DNA of 64,000 nucleotides, taken from NCBI RefSeq assembly GCF_031656915.1, contig NZ_CP134227.1:2232001-2296000 (forward strand), written 5' to 3'. Of the stretch, positions 16,936-25,831 are shown one piece after another. The DNA is from Nocardioides marmorisolisilvae. GTDB taxonomy: Bacteria > Actinomycetota > Actinomycetes > Propionibacteriales > Nocardioidaceae. A model generated the notes under the pieces. The model was not told the origin of the DNA and did not search any database. It saw only the letters and a program-made list of their open reading frames with translations. A program made the translations under genes and the position numbers. Numbering within the stretch: the stretch's first letter is position 1; every line of letters starts with the position of its first letter.

Positions 16936-17975
16936 CAGGGCATGAGTTCGGACAGCAGGGCGACGTCACGGAGCAGTGCCACCGCACTGCGCACGACGGG
17001 CACCGCGGCGACCGCGCCGGATCCCTCACCGAGCCGCAGCCCCAGGTCGAGCAGGGGCTCTCGTCCCATCTTCGCCAGCGCAAGGCTCTGCGCCGGCTCG
17101 GTGGAGCGATGGCCGGCGGCGTACCACGCGACGGCACCGGGCTCGATGCGGTCGGCGGTCAACGCGCACGCGACGCTCATCAGGCCGTCGAGCAGGACGG
17201 GCACGCCGTCCTGCGCCGCGGCCAGCAGGTAGCCGGTCGCCGCAGCGAGGTCGGCGCTGCCCAGCGCGGTCAGGGTCTCGATCGGGTCAGCGATCCGCGT
17301 GCCCGTCCGAGCCAGCGCCGCGTCGATCACCTCCGCTTTGCGCAGCAGTCCGGCGGCGTCGATGCCGGTGCCACGGCCCACGACCTCGGACGCCGGAACC
17401 CCGAGGGCCGCCGCCACGAGCGCTGCCGCGGGCGTGGTGTTGCCGATGCCCATGTCGCCGCTGAGCAGCAGCTGAGCACCCGCGGCGATCTCCTCGCGTG
17501 CGACCCGCGCGCCCGCTGCCAGTGCCGCGGCCGTCTCGTCGACGCTCAGCGCATCCTCGAGATGGATCGCGCCGCTCCCCCGGCGGACCTTGTGCTCCAT
17601 CAGCGCCGCCCGGGTCACCTCGTCGAGGTCCGCGAAGTCCTCGTCGACCCCGAGGTCCAGCACCCGTACGGCGATGCCGTGCGCCGCAGCCAGCGCGCTG
17701 ACGCCGGCCCTGCCGGCCACGAAGGTACGGACCATCGCACCGGTGATCGCGGGAGGGAACGCCGAGACGCCGTGGGCGGCCACGCCGTGGTCCCCGGCGA
17801 AGATCACCAGGCGGACGTTGTCGATGGGGCTGGGAGGCACCTGGCCCTGGCAGCTGGCGACCCACACGCCGAGCTCGCCGAGCCTGCCCAGGGCGCCGGG
17901 TGGCGTGGCGAGGGCGGCGAGCCTCTTGGTGGCGTGCGCGCGGGCGATGTCGGAGGGAGCGGAGACGTAGGGCAT
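16935..17975 (-). CDS. cobT: Nicotinate-nucleotide--dimethylbenzimidazole phosphoribosyltransferase CobT
   Basis: 346 residues from ATG 17975, which has AGGA 6 bp upstream; an ATG two codons earlier abuts that site. Blocks include IFAGDHGVAAHGVSAFP near residue 60, LLLSGDMGIGNTTPAAA near 170 and DGLMSVACAL. A C-terminal Glu in RLGEGSGA matches the catalytic base of the family. The enzyme makes alpha-ribazole phosphate from DMB (produced by BluB) and nicotinate mononucleotide. It lies 13 bp after the cobB-cobC gene. Confidence 0.95.
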   Translation of the reverse strand: MPYVSAPSDIARAHATKRLAALATPPGALGRLGELGVWVASCQGQVPPSPIDNVRLVIFAGDHGVAAHGVSAFPPAITGAMVRTFVAGRAGVSALAAAHGIAVRVLDLGVDEDFADLDEVTRAALMEHKVRRGSGAIHLEDALSVDETAAALAAGARVAREEIAAGAQLLLSGDMGIGNTTPAAALVAAALGVPASEVVGRGTGIDAAGLLRKAEVIDAALARTGTRIADPIETLTALGSADLAAATGYLLAAAQDGVPVLLDGLMSVACALTADRIEPGAVAWYAAGHRSTEPAQSLALAKMGREPLLDLGLRLGEGSGAVAAVPVVRSAVALLRDVALLSELMP

Positions 17976-17988
17976 CGGCATTCCTGTA

Positions 17989-20421
17989 TCAGTGGGCGGG
18001 TAATGGGAGACGGATCCGGTCGAGCGCGGCGAACAGGTCGGCGGTCCGGGCGGGCGGACGAGCAGCGATGCGGACCCAGGAGTCATCCAGGCCGGGGAAG
18101 GTGTCGGCCCGGCGTACCGCGACGCCCTGGGCACGCAGCGCCGCGTGGGCACCCGCGCCGACCCTGGCCAGCACGAACGGCGCGGCCGACGGCACCTGGA
18201 CGATCCCCCGCCGGCGCAGACCATTCTGGAGGTCGTCGCGCCAGCGGGCGAGGTCGACGGCCCGACGGCGGGACTCCGAGACAGCAGCGCCGCCCGAGCA
18301 CGCCACGATGGCCGCGATCGCCGGGGCCGAGACCGACCATGGCGTCTGCCGCGCCGACAGCTCATCGACGACGGAGGACTCACCGACGACGTACCCGACC
18401 CGGACGCCCGGGATGGACCAGTGCTTGGTGAGGCTGCGGACGACGACCAGCCCGTCCAGCCGCTCACCGACCAGGGACTCGCGCTCGTCGGGGACGGCGT
18501 CCATGAACGCCTCGTCGACGACCACCAGGCGACCGCGCCGGCGCAGTCCGCGGATCAGCGCGGCCGGGTGCAGGACCCCGGTGGGGTTGGTCGGGTTGCC
18601 GATCACGACGAGGTCGGCCTCCTCCGGGACTGCGAGGGGATCCAGGCCGAAGCCGTCCTCAGGGCGGCACAGCACGGTGGTCACCCGACACCCGGCCTGA
18701 TCGAGGGCGACGTGCGGCTCGGTGAACTGGGGGTGCACGACGACGGGCCGGCGCCAGGGTCGCAACCTGGCGACCAGGGCGAAGGCCTCAGCCGCGCCGG
18801 CGGTCGGCAGCACCTCGTCGGGCCGCCGGCGGTGCTGCTCGGCGATCGCCAGTCGGGCCGGCTCGGGATCCGGGTACGCCGTCGAGCCGTCGACGCCGCC
18901 GTACAGCGCGTCGAGGAGCCACCGCGGCCGTTCGCCGGCGTACACGTTGACGGCGAAGTCGAGAAGCCCCTCCGCGGTCTCGCGGTCGCCGTGGTGGCGC
19001 AGCGGGTCGGGCGGCCCCGCGACGGCAGCAGCCGAGGCGCGGCGGCGCTCCACCAGCGCTGGCGCGCGACCGTGCGGCACCGCTGCGTGGACGGCGTCGG
19101 CGAACCGCTGGGCAAGGTGCGGATGTCCCGCCCAGTGCACGTGCAGGTAGGACGCATGCCAGGTGTCCGTGGTGAACCCGGTCGCCTCTCCGTCGACCAG
19201 CCACGCGGGCCGGTCGCCCTCCGCCGGGACCGCCCGGGTCCGGTGGAACTCGTGCCCGGTGACCTGCTCGCCCGTCCGGGTCAGCAGCGAGTCCGACGCG
19301 GCGGTGGCCACCGGGTAGCGCAGCGTGAGCCGGTCGGACATCGCCGTCGCGGCCCGGACCACACCGGCCATCGGCACGTCGTGCAGCGTCTCGGCCAGGT
19401 ACAGCAGGCCAGCGCACTCGGCCACGGTCGGTACGCCGGTCACGACCGCAGCGTGCAGGTCGTCCAGCAGGGCCCGGTTGGCCGCAAGCTCGTTGACGTA
19501 GACCTCCGGGAAGCCGCCGCCGAGGTAGACCCCCTGCGTGCCGTCCGGAAGCGCGGGGTCGACGAGCGGGTCGAAGGTGACCACCTCGCACCCTGCCGCA
19601 CAAAGCAGCTCCTCGGTCTCCGGGTAGCGGAAGGTGAAGGCGCGACCGCCCGCCACGGCGACCACGGGGCGGGAGGCCGACGCGGGCGTGACCTCGCGGG
19701 CCGGGTCCCAGGGCAGGGCGTCGAGATCCACGGCGCTGCCGGCCACGGCAACCAGTGCGTCGAGATCGAGGTGGCGCGCGACCTGCTCGCCGAGGTGTGC
19801 GACGAGCCGTGCCGACTCCTCGCGCTCGTCCGCCGGCACCAGGCCGAGGTGGCGGGCAGGAGCGCACAGCCCGTCATCACGGGGGAGGGCGCCGAGGACT
19901 CGGAGCCCGGCACGGTCCATGGAACGGACGATCTCGGCGAGGTTCGGCGCCGAGCCGGTCCGGTTGAGGATGACCCCGGCGATCTGGATCCGGTCGTCGT
20001 AGGCGGCCATCCCGGCTGCGATCGCGCCCGCGGATCGGGAGAGCTTCGCGACGTCGAGGACCAGGACCACGGGCGACTGGGTCAGCACGGCGAGGTGCGC
20101 GGTCGAGGAGAACCCGTCCGTGCCGAGCCGGCCGTCGTACAGGCCCATCACGCCCTCGATGACGGCCAGGTCCGCCCCCGCCGCACCGTGCAGGAGGAGC
20201 GGCACGATCCGCTCCTCGCCGACCAGGTGCGGATCGAGGTTGCGACCGGGGCGGCCGGTGGCGAGTGCGTGGTAGCCGGGATCGATGTAGTCAGGTCCGA
20301 CCTTGTGTCCACTCACGACGTACCCGGCGGAGCGCAGCGCCGCCATCAGCCCGGTGGCGACGGTCGTCTTGCCCTGGCCGGTCGACGGGGCTGCCAGGAC
20401 GAGGCGCGGAAGGGCTACCAC
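17989..20421 (-). CDS. Fusion of cobyrinate a,c-diamide synthase (CobB) and threonine-phosphate decarboxylase-type aminotransferase (CobC)
   Basis: 810 residues in one frame, from the GTG overlapping the cobO stop. Residues 1-450 are CobB: P-loop APSTGQGKTT at 11-20, KVGPDYIDPGYH, then an amidotransferase domain with GGGFPEVYVNELAANR and the nucleophile Cys in VAECAGLL near 336. This part amidates the a and c groups of hydrogenobyrinic acid. Residues of about 475-810 are a fold-type I PLP enzyme: NPTNPTG at 609-615, VDEAFMDAVPDE, and the PLP lysine in SLTKHWSIPG near 666. This matches CobC/CobD(Salmonella), which makes aminopropanol phosphate. No frameshift or stop separates the halves; the link is a short Ala/Pro/Arg-rich stretch. 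Confidence 0.93.
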   Translation of the reverse strand: MVALPRLVLAAPSTGQGKTTVATGLMAALRSAGYVVSGHKVGPDYIDPGYHALATGRPGRNLDPHLVGEERIVPLLLHGAAGADLAVIEGVMGLYDGRLGTDGFSSTAHLAVLTQSPVVLVLDVAKLSRSAGAIAAGMAAYDDRIQIAGVILNRTGSAPNLAEIVRSMDRAGLRVLGALPRDDGLCAPARHLGLVPADEREESARLVAHLGEQVARHLDLDALVAVAGSAVDLDALPWDPAREVTPASASRPVVAVAGGRAFTFRYPETEELLCAAGCEVVTFDPLVDPALPDGTQGVYLGGGFPEVYVNELAANRALLDDLHAAVVTGVPTVAECAGLLYLAETLHDVPMAGVVRAATAMSDRLTLRYPVATAASDSLLTRTGEQVTGHEFHRTRAVPAEGDRPAWLVDGEATGFTTDTWHASYLHVHWAGHPHLAQRFADAVHAAVPHGRAPALVERRRASAAAVAGPPDPLRHHGDRETAEGLLDFAVNVYAGERPRWLLDALYGGVDGSTAYPDPEPARLAIAEQHRRRPDEVLPTAGAAEAFALVARLRPWRRPVVVHPQFTEPHVALDQAGCRVTTVLCRPEDGFGLDPLAVPEEADLVVIGNPTNPTGVLHPAALIRGLRRRGRLVVVDEAFMDAVPDERESLVGERLDGLVVVRSLTKHWSIPGVRVGYVVGESSVVDELSARQTPWSVSAPAIAAIVACSGGAAVSESRRRAVDLARWRDDLQNGLRRRGIVQVPSAAPFVLARVGAGAHAALRAQGVAVRRADTFPGLDDSWVRIAARPPARTADLFAALDRIRLPLPAH

Positions 20422-21029
20422 TCGATGCCCTTCTGCCCCTTCTGACCGACGTCCATCGGATGCTTGGCCTTGATCATCTCGGTGACCAGGTCCGCGGCCT
20501 CGATCAGCCTCGGGTCGGCATGCCGGCCGGTGATCACGACGTGCTGGTGACCGGGCCGGTCCGCGAGGGTCGCGACGACCTCGTCGACGTCGACCCACCC
20601 CCACTTCATGACGTAGGTGAACTCGTCGAGGATCAACAGGTCGTGGGTCTGTCGGACGAGACGGCTCTCGATCTCCCGCCAGCCCTCGCGGGCGGCGGTC
20701 TCGTGGTCCTCCGCCTCGCCCTGCTTGCGGGTCCACGACCAGCCGGAGCCCATCTTCTGCCAGTCGACCGACCCGCCCTCGCCGGTCTCCTCGTGGAGGC
20801 GGCCCAGCCGCTCGAGGACGGTCTGCTCGCCGATGCGCCACTTGGCGGACTTCACGAACTGGAAGACCCCGATGCTCCAGCCCTGGTTCCAGGCCCGCAG
20901 CGCCAGCCCGAAGGCAGCCGTCGACTTCCCCTTGCCGTCGCCGGTGTGCACCATGAGCAGAGGTCGGTTGCGCCGCTGCCTCGTGGTCAGGCCGTCGTCC
21001 GGAACGGTCAGCGGTTGCCCCTGCGGCAT
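20415..21029 (-). CDS. cobO: Cob(I)yrinic acid a,c-diamide adenosyltransferase CobO (BtuR type)
   Basis: 204 residues. The N-terminal P-loop VHTGDGKGKSTAAFG and later LLILDEFTYVMKWGW and VVITGRHADPRLI are the standard CobA/BtuR/CobO blocks. The enzyme transfers the 5'-deoxyadenosyl group from ATP to Co(I) of the corrinoid in the cytoplasm. Its ATG overlaps the stop of the ChlID gene, and its TAG lies inside the GTG start region of the cobB-cobC fusion. Confidence 0.96.
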   Translation of the reverse strand: MPQGQPLTVPDDGLTTRQRRNRPLLMVHTGDGKGKSTAAFGLALRAWNQGWSIGVFQFVKSAKWRIGEQTVLERLGRLHEETGEGGSVDWQKMGSGWSWTRKQGEAEDHETAAREGWREIESRLVRQTHDLLILDEFTYVMKWGWVDVDEVVATLADRPGHQHVVITGRHADPRLIEAADLVTEMIKAKHPMDVGQKGQKGIEW

Positions 21030-22999
21030 CAGGCTGCTCCCCTCGTGCTGCTGCGCACGGTCGTGGCCAGGGTCTCCGCGCTGACGTCGGCAAGGGGCAG
21101 GTGCTCGCCCCGCAACAGCACGGCAAGACGAACGGCGAGACCCAGGCGCATCGGCCCGCTCTCCCCGTCGACGACGACCGTGGCGATGCCGAGACCGGAC
21201 AGGTGCTCTGCCGCTCGCTGCGACCGGATCACCGCGTCGGGGCCGCCGGTGGCGCGGCCGTCGGTGACGACCACGAGCAGCGGCCGCAGCGACGGGTCAC
21301 GCAGCCGCTCTCGCAGCAGCACCCGGGCGGCCTCGAGGAGACCCTCGGCCAGCGGCGTGCGTCCGCCTGCAGGGAGGTCGTCGAGGCGTGCGGCGGCGAT
21401 GTCGACCGAGCGGGTGGGAGGCAGGGTGAGCTCCGCGCCGCTACCGCGGAAGGTGACCAGGCCGACCTTGTCGCGGCGCCGGTAGGCGTCGAGCAGGAGC
21501 GACAGGATCGCGGTCTTCACCGCGGTCATCCGCTTGCGCGCGGCCATCGAGCCGGACGCGTCGACGCAGAAGAGCACCAGGTTGGCCTCGCGGCCCTCTC
21601 GTACGGCGGTGCGGACGTCCTCGACGCGCAGCTCGACCCGACCGGTCGTGCGGCCGCGGGCAGCCTGCTTGCCGGCGGCTGCGCGCAGGGTCTCGACCAG
21701 ATGGACCGACCCGTTCCGGCTCACCGTCTGGCGGGCGCCGATCCGCCGCCCGCTGCTGGAGATCGCTCGACTGCGACGACCGGGGGCTCCCTCGCCGAGC
21801 CCCTCGACGTCGAGCAGCTTCGGGCGGTACGGCGTGGTCGCGGCCACGGTCGTGCCGCCCGCACCGGCCGGCGCCGGCACCGGTCGGCCGTCCGCGTTCG
21901 GGTCGGGCGGCGGGGTCTCCGCATCCTCGGTCTGCTCGGGCCGGTCGGTGATCTCGGCCGGCTCGCTCTGGTCGCTGCGGCCCTCCTCCGTCTGCTCCGC
22001 CTGCGCGGTCGACCCCGCACCGTCCGGCGGCATCGGGGGGCCGTCCTCGGGTGGCCCGCCCGACTCCGGCGGCTCGGGCGGCAGCTCGTCGTCGCCGAGG
22101 ATGCGGTCGAGGAGCTCCTCGTCGAGGCCGGGCGCATCGAACGGGGAGCGGCGTCGTCGGTGGGGCAACGCGAGCTGGGCGGCCCGCCGGATGTCGGCCT
22201 TGGTGACCTCGTCGCGACCCGCCCACGCCGCATGCGCCACCGATGTGCGTGCCATGACGATGTCGGCGCGCAGTCCGTCGACCTCGAACGCGGCACAGAC
22301 CTCGGCGATCGTGAGCAGGCCCGGATCGGTGAGCCGCACCTTGGCGAGCCGCTCGCGCGCGGTCTCGATCCGGTCGATGAGCGCGTCGTCGGCGGCCCGG
22401 TAGCGGGCCGCGAAGGCGACCGGGTCGGCGTCGTACGCCATCCGACGGCGGACGACCTCGGCGCGCCGTTGCAGGTCTCGGGGCGCGGCAACCTCGACGG
22501 TGAGCCCGAAGCGGTCGAGAAGCTGCGGACGCAGCTCGCCCTCCTCAGGGTTCATGGTGCCGATGAGCACGAACCGGGCGGCGTGCTCGACCGAGATGCC
22601 GTCGCGCTCCACGGTGACCCGCCCCATCGCCGCGGCGTCGAGGAGCAGGTCGACCAGGTGATCGTGCAGCAGGTTGACCTCGTCGACGTACAGGACCCCG
22701 CCGTCGGCACGAGCCAGCAGGCCCTTCTCGACCTCCACCCTGCCGTGGGCGAGGGCCTGCTCGAGCTGGATCGAGCCGACGATGCGATCCTCGGTGGCGC
22801 CGATCGGCAGCTCCACCAGCGGCGGCAGGCTCGCACCGAGCGCCCGCACGGCCGTGGACTTGGCGGTGCCCTTCTGGCCGCGGATCAGGACGCCGCCGAT
22901 CTCTGGCGAGATCGTGGTGAGGACCAGGGCGACGCCCATGTCGTCCAGCCCGTCCGCCTCGCAGCCGACGACGGCGGAAAAGGGATAGTGCACCGGCAT
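21029..22999 (-). CDS. ChlI/ChlD-fused AAA+ and VWA cobaltochelatase subunit
   Basis: 656 residues. The N-terminal AAA+ domain (ChlI-like) has Walker [11 protein letters not shown] near residues 40-50, Walker [18 protein letters not shown], and [21 protein letters not shown] long acidic Pro/Glu/Asp linker follows (about 310-400). The C-terminal VWA domain has the MIDAS motif in [14 protein letters not shown] and ends with TPLAEGL and [10 protein letters not shown]. This protein takes the place of separate CobS and CobT ATPase subunits and should energise CobN. It is first in a minus-strand operon with cobO, cobB-cobC, cobT, cobS and cobD, preceded by a riboswitch. Confidence 0.93.
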   Translation of the reverse strand: MPVHYPFSAVVGCEADGLDDMGVALVLTTISPEIGGVLIRGQKGTAKSTAVRALGASLPPLVELPIGATEDRIVGSIQLEQALAHGRVEVEKGLLARADGGVLYVDEVNLLHDHLVDLLLDAAAMGRVTVERDGISVEHAARFVLIGTMNPEEGELRPQLLDRFGLTVEVAAPRDLQRRAEVVRRRMAYDADPVAFAARYRAADDALIDRIETARERLAKVRLTDPGLLTIAEVCAAFEVDGLRADIVMARTSVAHAAWAGRDEVTKADIRRAAQLALPHRRRRSPFDAPGLDEELLDRILGDDELPPEPPESGGPPEDGPPMPPDGAGSTAQAEQTEEGRSDQSEPAEITDRPEQTEDAETPPPDPNADGRPVPAPAGAGGTTVAATTPYRPKLLDVEGLGEGAPGRRSRAISSSGRRIGARQTVSRNGSVHLVETLRAAAGKQAARGRTTGRVELRVEDVRTAVREGREANLVLFCVDASGSMAARKRMTAVKTAILSLLLDAYRRRDKVGLVTFRGSGAELTLPPTRSVDIAAARLDDLPAGGRTPLAEGLLEAARVLLRERLRDPSLRPLLVVVTDGRATGGPDAVIRSQRAAEHLSGLGIATVVVDGESGPMRLGLAVRLAVLLRGEHLPLADVSAETLATTVRSSTRGAA

Positions 23000-23035
23000 G
23001 TGAGGCTCCCGCTCGATTCGCCAATCAGGTTGGTC

Positions 23036-23145
23036 GGGCGCGGGGCCGGTCTTCGGACTTGCCGAGTCCCTCCCTGTCGGGGGCTCGGTTCACCGCAGCG
23101 GGCCTGTGCCGGAGTCTCACCGGCTTCCCAGATTCTCCCCGCCCG
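23036..23145 (-). ncRNA. Cobalamin riboswitch 3 (upstream of the chlID-cobO operon)
   Basis: On the minus strand the core reads GGAAGCCGGTGAGACTCCGG (about 23128-23109) and then CACAGGCCCGCTGCGGTG. The distal box GGCAAGTCCGAAGACCGGCC lies at about 23064-23045. The closing stem pairs GCGGGG (23040-23045) with CCCCGC (23137-23142). It ends about 40 bp before the ChlID start at 22999. Confidence 0.9.
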
Positions 23146-23221
23146 CCGTCCCCGCCGTTTCCGACGGTTGGGCCGTTGGGGCACCTCGTGCCTGTCGGCG
23201 CTCACGATAGCGTCAGGCTCC

Positions 23222-24451
23222 GTGCCAGGAACACCGCACCCGTCCACCGCAGCCACCATCATTGTCATCGGGATCGGTGCCGACGGCTGGTCGGGCCTCA
23301 GCGACGAGTCGCGTCACCACGTGTCCCGGGCGAGCGTCGTCCTGGGTGGGCCGCGGCATCTGGCGCTGTTGCCCGAGGTGGCCGGCCAGCGCAGACTCCC
23401 CTGGCCGCGCCCGCTGCGCGCCGGTCTTCGCGAGCTGCTGGCCGGGCTCGAGGGCGCCGTCGTCGCGCTGGCGTCGGGCGACCCGATGGTGTCGGGCATC
23501 GGGTCGACGCTGGTCGACGCGCTGGGACCGGACCGGGTCGTCGTCGTCCCGGCGGTCTCCTCGGTGGCCCTGGCCCGCGCCGAGATGCGCTGGCCCGCGG
23601 AGTCGCACGCGACCGTGAGCGTGGTCGGCCGCGACGTCTCCCTGGTACGCCGCCAGCTCGCCCCCGGACGCCGGATCCTCGTACTCTCCGCCGACGAGCA
23701 CACGCCGTTCCAGGTGGCGCGACTCCTGGTCGACGCCGGCTACGCGCGGTCCCTGGTCACGGTGCTCGGCGACCTCGGGTCCGAGCGGTCGACCGTCGTG
23801 GGTCCTCGGGCCGCGGCCGGGCTGGTCGACGACCACGGCGATCTCCCCCGCCTCAACGTGGTGGCCGTCGACTGCGTGGGCCCGCACCTGGGCGGCTGGG
23901 TCGCCGGGCTACCGGACGACGCCTTCGAACACGATGGCCAGCTCACCAAGCGGGACCTGCGGGCGTCGGCCCTGGCCCGGATCGCGCCGGCCCCGGGAGA
24001 GCACCTGTGGGACGTCGGCGCCGGTGCCGGGTCGGTCGCGATCGAGTGGATGCGCGCCGATCCGACCTGCACCGCCACCGCGGTCGAGGCCGACGCCGAG
24101 CGGGTCGCCCGGATCACCCGCAATGCCTCGCGCCTGGGCGTGCCCGGTCTCCAGGTCGTGCACGGGACGGCGCCCGAGGCACTCGCCGGGCTCCCCGCGC
24201 CGGACGCGGTCTTCGTCGGCGGCGGCGCGACCCGGGCCGGGGTGGTCGACTCGGCGATGGCCGCGCTGCGCCCCGGCGGCCGGCTGGTGGTCCATGGGGT
24301 GACGTTGGAGACCGAACGTCTCCTGGCCGTGCTCTATGCGGAGCACGGGGGCGAGCTGACCCGCCTCGGCGTCGAGTCCGTTGCCCCGATCGGGTCGTTC
24401 ACCGGCTGGGCGCCGGCGCGCACCGTCACGCAATGGGCGCTGATGCGCTGA
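23222..24451 (+). CDS. cobL: Precorrin-6Y C5,15-methyltransferase (decarboxylating) CobL
   Basis: 409 residues from GTG 23222; no Shine-Dalgarno is visible, so the mRNA may be leaderless. Residues 1-200 are a CbiE tetrapyrrole methylase (IGIGADGWSGLS, VALASGDPMVSGIG). Residues of about 220-409 are a CbiT Rossmann methyltransferase (HLWDVGAGAGSVAIEW, DAVFVGGGAT). The fused enzyme methylates C-5 and C-15 and removes the acetate carboxyl at C-12. Unlike the other cob units it has no riboswitch of its own on this strand. It is divergent from riboswitch 3 and converges with bluB, overlapping by 26 bp. Confidence 0.94.
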   Translation: MPGTPHPSTAATIIVIGIGADGWSGLSDESRHHVSRASVVLGGPRHLALLPEVAGQRRLPWPRPLRAGLRELLAGLEGAVVALASGDPMVSGIGSTLVDALGPDRVVVVPAVSSVALARAEMRWPAESHATVSVVGRDVSLVRRQLAPGRRILVLSADEHTPFQVARLLVDAGYARSLVTVLGDLGSERSTVVGPRAAAGLVDDHGDLPRLNVVAVDCVGPHLGGWVAGLPDDAFEHDGQLTKRDLRASALARIAPAPGEHLWDVGAGAGSVAIEWMRADPTCTATAVEADAERVARITRNASRLGVPGLQVVHGTAPEALAGLPAPDAVFVGGGATRAGVVDSAMAALRPGGRLVVHGVTLETERLLAVLYAEHGGELTRLGVESVAPIGSFTGWAPARTVTQWALMR

Positions 24452-25082
24452 TGTCGATCGACCGACGACCGTACGACTCCTGGTGGACGACGCTGTCCAG
24501 CGGCGAGCGGTGACGCCAGCCGCACCTCTCGAGGTCGGGTGCGTCGGGCAGCTCCGCGACCTCGCCGACGCACAGCCAGGCGACGGGGCGTATGTGCTCG
24601 GGCATCGCGACCAGGTAGCGCAGGAACTCCTCGCGGTAGAAGCTGACCCAGCCCACGCCGAGGCCCTCGGCGGAGGCGGCGAGCCAGAGGTTCTGGATGG
24701 CGCACACCACCGAGTAGAGGCCGGCGTCGGCGATCGCGTGGCGACCCAGCACGTTCGGGCCGCCGCGGTCCGGGTCGTAGCCGACGACGACGCCGAGCCC
24801 GGACTCGCGGATCCCCTCGATCCGGATCCGGGAGAACGTCTCGGCGCGCTCACCGCTCAGGCTGGCTGCGAAGACCTCGCGCTCGGTCGCGACGTGGTCG
24901 TGGAACGACGCGAGCCGAGCGGGGTCGCGGACCAGCACGAAGTCCCACGGCTGCGAGAGGCCCACGCTGGGCGCTGCGTGGGCTGCGGACAGCACCCGGG
25001 TGAGGACGTCCGGCGCCACGCCCGCGCCGGTGAACTCGCGCCGGGTGTCACGGCGGCGGTTGATGACGTCGTAGAGGTCCAT
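24426..25082 (-). CDS. bluB: 5,6-dimethylbenzimidazole synthase BluB
   Basis: 218 residues. It is a nitroreductase-fold flavoenzyme with BluB features: RRRDTRREFTGAGV near the N-terminus, APSVGLSQPWDFV, and GLGVGWVSFY in the C-terminal half. BluB breaks down reduced FMN with oxygen to give the DMB lower ligand. It ends the cobG-cobH-cobIJ-cobM operon, and its ATG overlaps the cobM stop. Its presence with cobT shows that the cell can make true B12 without imported DMB. Confidence 0.93.
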   Translation of the reverse strand: MDLYDVINRRRDTRREFTGAGVAPDVLTRVLSAAHAAPSVGLSQPWDFVLVRDPARLASFHDHVATEREVFAASLSGERAETFSRIRIEGIRESGLGVVVGYDPDRGGPNVLGRHAIADAGLYSVVCAIQNLWLAASAEGLGVGWVSFYREEFLRYLVAMPEHIRPVAWLCVGEVAELPDAPDLERCGWRHRSPLDSVVHQESYGRRSIDISASAPIA

Positions 25083-25831
25083 CAGTGCTTGCTGCTCCGA
25101 TCGCGTTGGGAGGCGTAGAGCCAGGACTCGCCGCCGTCGTTGGCCAGCGCACGGCCGACGAGGATGACCGCGGCCCGTCGCAGTCCCGCGTCCTCGACGG
25201 CATCGGCGATGTCCGCGACCGTGCCGCGCAGCACGCACTGCTCGGGCTGGCTCGCCCGGTGCACGACCACGACCGGGCAGTCGGCGCCGTACTGCGGCGC
25301 GATCTGTGTCATCAGCGCGCGGACCCGCGTGATGGCCAGGTGCAGGACCAGGGTGGCGCGCGTGGCCGCGAACGCCTCGAGCGACTCGGTCCGGGCCATC
25401 GCGCTCGACCGGGCCTGGGTCCGCGTGAGCACCACCGATTGGGACACGAGCGGGACGGTCAGCTCGGACCCGATGACCGCAGCCGCGGCGGCGTACGCCG
25501 GCACGCCGGGCGTGACGTCCCATGCCACCCCGGCCTCGGTCAGCCGTCGGCCCTGCTCGGACAGTGCGGAGTAGACCGAGGGATCACCGGAGGTCAGCCG
25601 CACCACAGTGCTGCCTCGGCGCGAGGCTGCGACGAGGTGCCCCACGATCTGGGCGAGGTCGAGATCCTGGGTGTCGACGAGATCGGCGGTGGGACTGCAG
25701 TGCGCCAACACCTCCGGGTCGAGATAGGTCCCCGGATAGAGGACGACGTCTGCTTGCGCCAGCAGCCGTGTCGCTCGCACGGTGAGGAGGTCGGCCGCAC
25801 CCGGTCCGGCGCCGACGAAGTGCACGGTCAC
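25082..25831 (-). CDS. cobM: Precorrin-4 C11-methyltransferase CobM
   Basis: 249 residues from the GTG overlapping the cobIJ stop. It starts VHFVGAGPGAADLLTVRATRLL, has VVLYPGTYLD, and shows VVRLTSGDPSVYSAL (the SAM-binding G-D-P loop) near residue 90 and PGVPAYAAAAA. These are standard CobM/CbiF blocks. It methylates C-11 of precorrin-4 to give precorrin-5. It is translationally coupled on both sides. Confidence 0.95.
   Translation of the reverse strand: MTVHFVGAGPGAADLLTVRATRLLAQADVVLYPGTYLDPEVLAHCSPTADLVDTQDLDLAQIVGHLVAASRRGSTVVRLTSGDPSVYSALSEQGRRLTEAGVAWDVTPGVPAYAAAAAVIGSELTVPLVSQSVVLTRTQARSSAMARTESLEAFAATRATLVLHLAITRVRALMTQIAPQYGADCPVVVVHRASQPEQCVLRGTVADIADAVEDAGLRRAAVILVGRALANDGGESWLYASQRDRSSKH

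Noticed and set aside
18145-20445. Plus-strand open frame of 766 codons opposite cobB-cobC
   Set aside because: Antisense of a gene with clear catalytic motifs; composition (Arg/Gly/Pro-rich) is that of a shadow.
21101-23221. Upstream extension of the cobL frame by about 700 codons
   Set aside because: This part is antisense to the ChlID gene and riboswitch 3; the CbiE domain starts right after GTG 23222.
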